Below the pieces are notes generated by a model. That model ran no database searches. It had not been told where the DNA came from and was given only the letters and a program-made list of their open reading frames with translations. From assembly GCA_050944855.1 (NCBI GenBank), contig JBMNRU010000013.1:8494-72493 (forward strand): 64,000 bases of DNA, read 5' to 3'. Numbering within the stretch: the stretch's first letter is position 1; each line of letters starts with the position of its first letter. This document shows positions 58,857-64,000 of this stretch, piece by piece. The position numbers were made by a program, and so were the translations under genes. Origin of the DNA: Lactonifactor sp050944855 (GTDB taxonomy: Bacteria; Bacillota; Clostridia; Lachnospirales; Lachnospiraceae).

Positions 58857-59833
58857 AAATGCTGGAAAGTCCCTGGCAGGATCCTTATTTGAATCTTGCT
58901 CTGGAAGAAGTTATTTTTGATGAATGCCGGGATGATGAATATCTTCTCTTGTGGCAGAATGAAAGCAGCCTGATCATAGGAAAACACCAGAATGTGTTTG
59001 GAGAGGTTAATCAAAGAGCTGCAGAACAGGAGATGGTTCCCGTGATCCGCCGTATGACAGGCGGAGGTACGGTGTATCATGACCTGGGAAATGTTAATTT
59101 TTCTTTTTTTTATAATTGCACGCCGGAAGAAGATGCCAGTTATCAAAGATTTCTCCGGCCCATACAGAGGATGCTGGAAAGTCTTGGCGTACATGCCATA
59201 CAGAACAGCCGCAATGATATGGAGGTTATGGGCAAGAAGGTCTCCGGCAATGCACAGCTGATTCGGGGAGACCGTATTTTGCATCATGGAACCCTGTTGT
59301 TTAATACAGATTTGTATAAGATGGAGCGGCTTTTGCAGGTGCCCGCGGAGAAGTTGGAGTCTAAAGGCATTGCTTCCGTGAAAAGCAGAGTAGGCAATCT
59401 GAAAGACTATGTGTGGAATCCCAAGATGCCGCTGGAAGAGTTTCAGGCGTATATCCGGGAGTTTATGATGGCAAGAGGTGCAGAAAAGTGCTTTCCGGCA
59501 CAGTCCGTTCTGGATGCAGCAGAGAAACTGGCAGATGAAAAGTACCGCACCTACGAATGGAATTACGGACAGTCTCCGGAATTTACCATTACCCGTTCCC
59601 GTCGTTTTGCATGCGGACAGATTGAGGTGGGGTTGTGTGTAGAAAATGGCAGGATCACAAAATGTCAGATCATGGGAGATTATCTGGGCAGAAAACCGGT
59701 GGAAGAGCTGGAAAAGGGATTGACCGGTCTGTTATATAAAAAAGATGTCATAGAAGAAACGTTGCGGACCTTTGATCTGGAAGCATATTTAGGGAAGATT
59801 ACAGTAGACGAACTGATGCATTGCTTCTGGTAA
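58853..59833 (+). CDS. lplA: Lipoate-protein ligase
   Basis: The 326-residue protein has the LplA core RRMTGGGTVYHDLGNVNFSF near residue 64, with KVSGNAQLIRGDRILHHGTLLF near 128 containing the catalytic lysine region. A C-terminal domain (about 240-326) is present, as in E. coli LplA and clostridial LplJ. It attaches free lipoate to a lipoyl lysine with ATP. Its start overlaps the Lpd gene stop, so it is part of the same operon and probably dedicated to the small carrier at 57168. No lipoate synthase or octanoyltransferase gene is nearby, which suggests use of scavenged lipoate. Confidence 0.94.
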   Translation: MKMLESPWQDPYLNLALEEVIFDECRDDEYLLLWQNESSLIIGKHQNVFGEVNQRAAEQEMVPVIRRMTGGGTVYHDLGNVNFSFFYNCTPEEDASYQRFLRPIQRMLESLGVHAIQNSRNDMEVMGKKVSGNAQLIRGDRILHHGTLLFNTDLYKMERLLQVPAEKLESKGIASVKSRVGNLKDYVWNPKMPLEEFQAYIREFMMARGAEKCFPAQSVLDAAEKLADEKYRTYEWNYGQSPEFTITRSRRFACGQIEVGLCVENGRITKCQIMGDYLGRKPVEELEKGLTGLLYKKDVIEETLRTFDLEAYLGKITVDELMHCFW

Positions 59834-59852
59834 GAAAAAATAAAAATAATTG

Positions 59853-59881
59853 TTGACAAATTGACTGGACCCGTATATAAT
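59853..59881 (+). promoter_or_regulatory. Promoter of the tRNA-Gly genes
   Basis: A perfect TTGACA (59853-59858) and TATAAT (59876-59881) are 17 bp apart, 39 bp before the first tRNA. Confidence 0.85.
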
Positions 59882-59919
59882 TAATTTGTTGTCGCCGGCA
59901 TGGTGATGGAATTTAATAT

Positions 59920-59990
59920 GCGGGTGTAGTTCAATGGTAGAACACTAGCCTTCCAAGCTAGATACGTGGGTTCGATTCCCATCACCCGCT
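59920..59990 (+). tRNA. tRNA-Gly (anticodon TCC)
   Basis: Acceptor arms GCGGGTG and CACCCGC pair perfectly, with discriminator T. The anticodon loop CTTCCAA, between CTAGC- and GCTAG-type arms, has TCC. The T-loop GGTTCGATTCC is standard. CCA is not encoded. Confidence 0.97.
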
Positions 59991-60005
59991 TACCGAAAGG
60001 TATAT

Positions 60006-60078
60006 GCGCGAGTGGCTCAGTTGGTGGAGCGCGACCTTGCCAAGGTCGAGGCCGCGGGTTCGAGTCCCGTCTCGCGCT
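60006..60078 (+). tRNA. tRNA-Gly (anticodon GCC)
   Basis: Acceptor arms GCGCGAG and CTCGCGC pair, with discriminator T. The anticodon stem CGACC/GGTCG encloses TTGCCAA, giving GCC. It follows the first tRNA-Gly by 15 bp and is probably cut from the same precursor. CCA is not encoded. Confidence 0.97.
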
Positions 60079-60088
60079 CTTTCTTTTT

Positions 60089-60116
60089 ACGGAAGTCCGC
60101 AGGACTTCCGTTTTTT
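60089..60116 (+). terminator. Terminator of the tRNA-Gly operon
   Basis: ACGGAAGTCC (60089-60098) pairs with GGACTTCCGT (60102-60111) with a 3-nt loop and a T6 tail. Confidence 0.88.
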
Positions 60117-60186
60117 GTCATATCAGGAAATTTTATTTCCTATAAGACAGGACCCTTTGGCATCTCAAGAAGGAATGGATATTTGT

Positions 60187-61251
60187 ATGAAAAAGAAAGT
60201 ATGGATTATGGCAGCGGTTTTGATGAGTTTTTCACTCAGCGGCTGCAGCCTTTTGGGAAACAATGAAAATAGCGCAGAAGAAAAGGCGGATACCCAGGCA
60301 GAAGAAGTGAGTCGGGATCTTTTTGCTATGGATACCTTTATGAATGTGACGGCCTATGGGGACGGAGCAGAAGAAGCTGTGGAGAAAGCGGCGAATGAGA
60401 TTGTTCGTTTAGATGAACTCTTATCTACGGGTAAAGAAAGCAGTGAGGTATATGCGGTCAATGAGAACGGAGAAGGTATTCTGTCCGCAGATACAGCGTA
60501 TCTGCTGAAACGTTCTATGGATCTTTATACAAGTACAGAGGGCGTTTTTGATATTGCGGTTTATCCTATCATGCAGGCCTGGGGATTTCCTTCCGGGGAA
60601 TATGAGGTACCCACAGAGGAAACCTTGCAGGAATTACTGCCTCTTACCGATATGACAAATATTTCTTATCATGAAGACACAAAGGAAATTGTTTTTGCTG
60701 TGGAAGGGATGCAGATTGATTTTGGCGGGATCGCCAAAGGATATACCTCTTCCAGACTTATGGATATTTACCGGGAATGTGGTGTAAAAAGCGGTATGGT
60801 CAATTTAGGCGGCAATGTGCAGGTACTGGGTACCAAACCGGATGGCTCTCTCTGGAAGGTGGGAATCGAAAGTCCGGATAAAGAAGATTATCTTGGAATA
60901 CTTTCTACCAGAGACCGGGCGGTGATCACATCCGGAGGGTATGAGAGGTATTTTGAGGAAAACGGGATCCTATATCATCATATTATTGACCCGTCCACCG
61001 GTTATCCGGCAGACAGTGGTCTGCTTTCCGTTACAATTGTCAGTGAGGATGGAATTCTGGCAGATGGTCTGTCTACTTCTCTGTTTATTATGGGAAAAGA
61101 GAAAGCTATCGCCTACTGGAAAGATCATTGTGAGGAGTTTGATGTGATTCTTTTGACGGAAGATGAGAAATTATATGTGACAGAAGGAATTGCAGAGGAT
61201 TTTTCTTCTGACAGGAAAGTGGAGATCGTAGAGAGGGGAGATAAAAAATGA
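60187..61251 (+). CDS. ApbE-family FAD:protein FMN transferase
   Basis: The preferred start is the ATG at 60187, giving 354 residues with a lipoprotein signal (FSLSGC, cysteine at residue 20). The ApbE fold is seen in DLFAMDTFMNVTAYG, then VFDIAVYPIMQAWGF, DFGGIAKGYTSSRLMD, VNLGGNVQVLGTKP and HHIIDPSTGYPADSG. It attaches FMN covalently to threonine or serine residues of Rnf/Nqr-type or extracellular flavoproteins. It lies at the head of an apbE-FAH-glpK group with overlapping genes. No target flavoprotein gene is in the window. Confidence 0.94.
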   Translation: MKKKVWIMAAVLMSFSLSGCSLLGNNENSAEEKADTQAEEVSRDLFAMDTFMNVTAYGDGAEEAVEKAANEIVRLDELLSTGKESSEVYAVNENGEGILSADTAYLLKRSMDLYTSTEGVFDIAVYPIMQAWGFPSGEYEVPTEETLQELLPLTDMTNISYHEDTKEIVFAVEGMQIDFGGIAKGYTSSRLMDIYRECGVKSGMVNLGGNVQVLGTKPDGSLWKVGIESPDKEDYLGILSTRDRAVITSGGYERYFEENGILYHHIIDPSTGYPADSGLLSVTIVSEDGILADGLSTSLFIMGKEKAIAYWKDHCEEFDVILLTEDEKLYVTEGIAEDFSSDRKVEIVERGDKK

Positions 61252-62141
61252 GATTGCTTACGTATCGTTTAGAGCCTGATGGCCAGGATCTTCTGGGGGT
61301 GACATGCAAGCGGGAGAGGGAATACTTTTATCCCTTGGAACAGTTTGGTGTGAAATTTCGGGATATGAACGATCTGATCGTGAATATTACTCCGGAACAA
61401 AGGAAAATTTTAGAAAAAGAGGCTGCGGTTTTGGGACACGCGTCTCTTCGTTATGACCGGGTGATTCACAGAGCACCGATTCCGCATCCCCGCCATGATA
61501 TTATCTGTCTGGGGATTAATTATCTGGAGCACGCGGCGGAGTCCAGCCGCTATAAAAAGGAGGCATTTGGAGGAGAACGCCCGTATGCGGTTTATTTTTC
61601 TAAGAGAGTGAACGAAGCTGTGGCAGATGGGGATGTGATTCCTTCTTATAAAGAGTTGACAGACAGCCTGGATTACGAAGCGGAATTAGCGGTTATTATC
61701 GGAAAAGACGCGAAAAATGTTTCCAGAGAAGAAGCTTTTGATTATGTATTTGGTTATACTATTATGAATGATGTAAGTGCAAGAGATGTGCAGACAAGAC
61801 ATCAGCAGTGGTATTTTGGAAAGAGCCTGGACGGGTTTACACCCATGGGCCCGGTGATCCTTACAGCAGATGAAGTTGCCAGTCCGCCGGTTCTGGGGAT
61901 TAAGAGCAGAGTCAATACCGAACTTCGCCAGAACAGCAGTACCGACAGGATGATTTTTGATATTCCTCATGTGATTGAGGAATTGTCAGCCGGTATGGTG
62001 CTGGAGGCAGGAAGCATTATTTCCATGGGTACTCCGTCCGGTGTGGGCATGGGATTTGTGCCGCCCCGGTTTTTGAAACCGGGAGATGTGGTAGAGTGTA
62101 AAGTACAGGAAATCGGAACTCTTAGAAATATAGTGAAATAA
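61248..62141 (+). CDS. Fumarylacetoacetate hydrolase (FAH) family protein
   Basis: The 297-residue protein overlaps apbE by 4 bp (ATGA). The FAH core starts with HPRHDIICLGINYLEHAAES, then the metal glutamates in DYEAELAVIIGKDAKNVS, YTIMNDVSARDVQ and KSLDGFTPMGPVI, and ends with GSIISMGTPSGVGMGF. Members hydrolyse C-C bonds or act as decarboxylases, isomerases or acylpyruvases. The substrate is unknown. It might process 2-oxo-diacids related to the upstream carboxylate pathways. Confidence 0.92.
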   Translation: MRLLTYRLEPDGQDLLGVTCKREREYFYPLEQFGVKFRDMNDLIVNITPEQRKILEKEAAVLGHASLRYDRVIHRAPIPHPRHDIICLGINYLEHAAESSRYKKEAFGGERPYAVYFSKRVNEAVADGDVIPSYKELTDSLDYEAELAVIIGKDAKNVSREEAFDYVFGYTIMNDVSARDVQTRHQQWYFGKSLDGFTPMGPVILTADEVASPPVLGIKSRVNTELRQNSSTDRMIFDIPHVIEELSAGMVLEAGSIISMGTPSGVGMGFVPPRFLKPGDVVECKVQEIGTLRNIVK

Positions 62142-62155
62142 CAGGAGTGTGCGGT

Positions 62156-63652
62156 ATGGGAAAATATATTATGGCATTGGATCAGGGAACGACCAGTTCA
62201 CGATGCATTTTATTCGATCGGGAAGGCAATATGTGCAGCGTAGCGCAAAAAGAGTTTACACAGTATTATCCTCATCCCGGCTGGGTAGAGCATGACCCTA
62301 TGGAAATCTGGTCTTCCCAGTTGAGTGTTACGATAGAAGCTTTGGGAAGAATCGGAGCGGATGTCTCAGAGGTGGATGCTATAGGCATCACAAATCAGCG
62401 GGAAACTACCATTGTGTGGAATAAAAATACGGGAGAACCGGTCTGTCCGGCAATCGTGTGGCAGTGCCGAAGAACCGCAGAGATAGTGGAAGAACTGGAA
62501 CAAAAGGGGTATGCGGATAAAATCCGCGAGAAAACGGGTTTGGTGCCGGATGCGTACTTTTCCGGGACAAAGATCAAATGGATCCTGGATCATGTAAAAG
62601 GAGCCAGAGAACAGGCAGAAAAAGGGGAATTGCTTTTTGGTACCGTGGATACCTGGCTGATCTGGAATCTGACAAAAGGCGCTGTACATGTGACGGATTA
62701 TACCAATGCATCCAGAACGATGCTGTATGACATACATAAACTGGAATGGGACGAGGAAATTTTAAATCTGCTGGGTATTCCGCAAAGTATGCTTCCGGAA
62801 GTAAAGCCATCCAGCTGCGTATACGGATATACGGCTCCTCATGTATTGGGCGCATCCATTCCCATTGCGGGAGCGGCAGGCGATCAGCAGGCGGCTTTGT
62901 TCGGACAGTGCTGTTTTGACAGAGGAGATGTGAAAAATACGTATGGAACCGGATGTTTTTTGCTGATGAATACCGGAGATCAGGCAATCACATCGGAGCA
63001 TGGACTTTTGACTACGATTGCGGCCAGTGCAGATGGTCATGTGCAGTATGCGCTGGAGGGAAGTGTGTTTGTGGCAGGAGCGGCAATCCAGTGGCTGCGG
63101 GATGAGATGGAACTGGTTCGAAAGGCATCGGACACGGAAGAAATCTGTCTGTCTGTGGAAGATACGAATGGAGCATATATGGTTCCTGCATTTACCGGCA
63201 TGGGAGCTCCCTATTGGAATCCCTATGCGAGAGGAACGATCGTAGGATTGACCAGAGGGGCCGGCAGGGCGCATGTGATCCGGGCGGCGGTGGAATCTCT
63301 GGCCTATCAGGTGTCAGATGTGATTCAGGCTATGGAACAGGACGCAGGTGTGCCTCTTCATGGACTGAAAGCAGACGGCGGTGCCAGTGCAAATAACTTT
63401 TTGATGCAGTTCCAGGCGGATATTCTGAATGTCAGTGTGGAGCGCCCAAGCTGTATTGAGACCACGGCACTGGGAGCGGCATATCTGGCAGGGCTTGCCG
63501 TAGGATTCTGGAAAGATCAGGATGCCGTAAAGAAAAACTGGGCATTAGAAAAGAAATTTGAACCGACAATGACCGAAGAAACAAGGACAGCATTGTGCAA
63601 AGGCTGGAAACGGGCAGTACGCAGTGCTTTGGTGTGGGCAGAAGAAGAGTGA
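62156..63652 (+). CDS. glpK: Glycerol kinase
   Basis: The ATG at 62156, with AGGAG 8 bp upstream, gives 498 residues, the usual GlpK length. Motifs are YIMALDQGTTSSRCILFD, QKEFTQYYPHPGWVEHDP, ITNQRETTIVWNKNTG, TDYTNASRTMLYDI, GAAGDQQAALFGQ and LKADGGASANNFLMQFQ. It phosphorylates glycerol to glycerol-3-phosphate. No glycerol facilitator or G3P dehydrogenase gene is next to it, so the step is isolated here. Confidence 0.96.
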   Translation: MGKYIMALDQGTTSSRCILFDREGNMCSVAQKEFTQYYPHPGWVEHDPMEIWSSQLSVTIEALGRIGADVSEVDAIGITNQRETTIVWNKNTGEPVCPAIVWQCRRTAEIVEELEQKGYADKIREKTGLVPDAYFSGTKIKWILDHVKGAREQAEKGELLFGTVDTWLIWNLTKGAVHVTDYTNASRTMLYDIHKLEWDEEILNLLGIPQSMLPEVKPSSCVYGYTAPHVLGASIPIAGAAGDQQAALFGQCCFDRGDVKNTYGTGCFLLMNTGDQAITSEHGLLTTIAASADGHVQYALEGSVFVAGAAIQWLRDEMELVRKASDTEEICLSVEDTNGAYMVPAFTGMGAPYWNPYARGTIVGLTRGAGRAHVIRAAVESLAYQVSDVIQAMEQDAGVPLHGLKADGGASANNFLMQFQADILNVSVERPSCIETTALGAAYLAGLAVGFWKDQDAVKKNWALEKKFEPTMTEETRTALCKGWKRAVRSALVWAEEE

Positions 63653-63689
63653 TGCTTCTTCTGCTTTATCAGAAAAACGAAAATAGGAC

Positions 63690-63718
63690 TTGCATTTTGG
63701 TAAAAACTGTGTTAATAT
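63690..63718 (+). promoter_or_regulatory. Promoter of tRNA-Phe
   Basis: TTGCAT (63690-63695) and TAATAT (63713-63718) have 17-bp spacing, 25 bp before the tRNA. Confidence 0.65.
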
Positions 63719-63743
63719 ATCCGAGTGTCAACAAGAGACGCAA

Positions 63744-63816
<73 letters not shown>

Positions 63817-63817
63817 T

Positions 63818-63850
63818 GAAAAACCCCGCAGAGTGTCTGCGGGGTTTTTT
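63818..63850 (+). terminator. Terminator of tRNA-Phe
   Basis: ACCCCGCAGA (63823-63832) pairs with TCTGCGGGGT (63836-63845) around a 3-nt loop, with A and T runs extending the stem. Confidence 0.9.
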
Positions 63851-63875
63851 CTGTACTGCCGGTTCTGTAAAAAAC

Positions 63876-64000
63876 GGCTCTTTGTCAAGAGTTGGGGTAA
63901 AATATTTTTGGAGGTACAGGAACGATGTTCCTGTGCCTCTTTATGTTAAGGATAGAAAGATTCGATTCCTAAAATTTTCAAAGTTCCGGTATCCAAATGC
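63876..64000 (-). mobile_element. End of an ISL3-like insertion sequence (cut by window edge)
   Basis: GGCTCTTTGTCAAGAGTTGG (63876-63895) looks like the terminal inverted repeat of ISL3-family elements, as I remember them. A hairpin, GAGGTACAGGAAC/GTTCCTGTGCCTC (63911-63939), lies between it and the transposase end and could terminate the transposase transcript. The 8 bp just outside, TAAAAAAC (63868-63875), would be the target duplication. The rest of the element is beyond the window. Confidence 0.65.
63941..64000 (-). CDS. Transposase C-terminus, ISL3-like (partial)
   Basis: The minus strand from the window edge reads 19 codons, FGYRNFENFRNRIFLSLT at the end, then TAA at 63943-63941. The GYRNFENFRxRI pattern is typical of the C-terminus of ISL3-family DDE transposases. 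Only this tail is visible, so intactness cannot be judged. Confidence 0.65.
   Translation of the reverse strand, partial: AFGYRNFENFRNRIFLSLT

Noticed and set aside
60004..60186. N-terminal extension of the ApbE protein
   Set aside because: It would translate a tRNA-Gly gene and its terminator. The lipoprotein signal starts at 60187.

Overview
The window is most likely chromosomal DNA of an anaerobic low-to-mid-GC Firmicute, probably a Lachnospiraceae (Clostridium cluster XIVa) gut bacterium. The reasons are strong AGGAGG ribosome binding sites, TTGACA/TATAAT promoters, a T-box leader on aspS, tRNA genes without an encoded CCA, many lipoprotein-type transporters and ferredoxin-dependent fermentative metabolism. 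This placement is inferred from gene content; no database search was possible.

Layout. (1) 1-2826: a c-di-GMP pair, the end of a GGDEF/EAL phosphodiesterase cut by the left edge and a membrane diguanylate cyclase. (2) 2906-3803: about fifteen units of a 63-bp tandem repeat, followed by a decayed nuclease-like gene (3821-4524). (3) 4568-21782: an amino-acid/2-oxoacid fermentation island. An IclR regulator and a vor-type 2-oxoacid:ferredoxin oxidoreductase (four genes, minus strand) stand back to back with buk-ptb, an aminotransferase and a frameshifted MFS transporter. Then come a CdaR-like regulator, a second aminotransferase, an HpcH/HpaI aldolase, a tripartite tricarboxylate-type transporter (TctBAC), a threonine-dehydratase-like enzyme and an iron alcohol dehydrogenase. 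The divergent vor/buk promoters carry two near-identical palindromes at their start points. (4) 21857-26809 (minus): a MacAB-like efflux operon with two adaptor proteins, one with a large domain in its coiled-coil hairpin. (5) 27081-35323: an aryl/2-oxoacid operon (acyl-CoA ligase, iorA, iorB, paaK-like ligase, ACT protein, amidohydrolase) and a sodium:solute symporter. (6) 35403-36827: glutamine synthetase. (7) 37016-47604: an M20 amidohydrolase, TRAP transporter, uxuA-uxuB-uxaC hexuronate catabolism, a ferredoxin-type aldo/keto reductase and a cyclase. (8) 47733-53215 (minus): aspS with its T-box leader, then carB without carA.

(9) 53746-59833 is the most unusual block: an NMT1/SsuA-like ABC transporter, a cysteine-rich DUF5714-like protein, a 102-residue stand-alone lipoyl-domain protein, a dihydrolipoamide dehydrogenase and a lipoate-protein ligase, all in one tight operon with no E1 or E2 dehydrogenase subunit. 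It looks like a self-contained lipoyl-dithiol carrier system of unknown substrate. (10) 59920-63816: two tRNA-Gly genes, apbE, an FAH-family hydrolase, glpK and tRNA-Phe. (11) The right edge cuts into an ISL3-like insertion sequence (63876-64000).

The genes fit an organism that ferments amino acids, uronic acids and carboxylates. Ferredoxin oxidoreductases make acyl-CoA, and Ptb-Buk or acyl-CoA ligases couple this to ATP.
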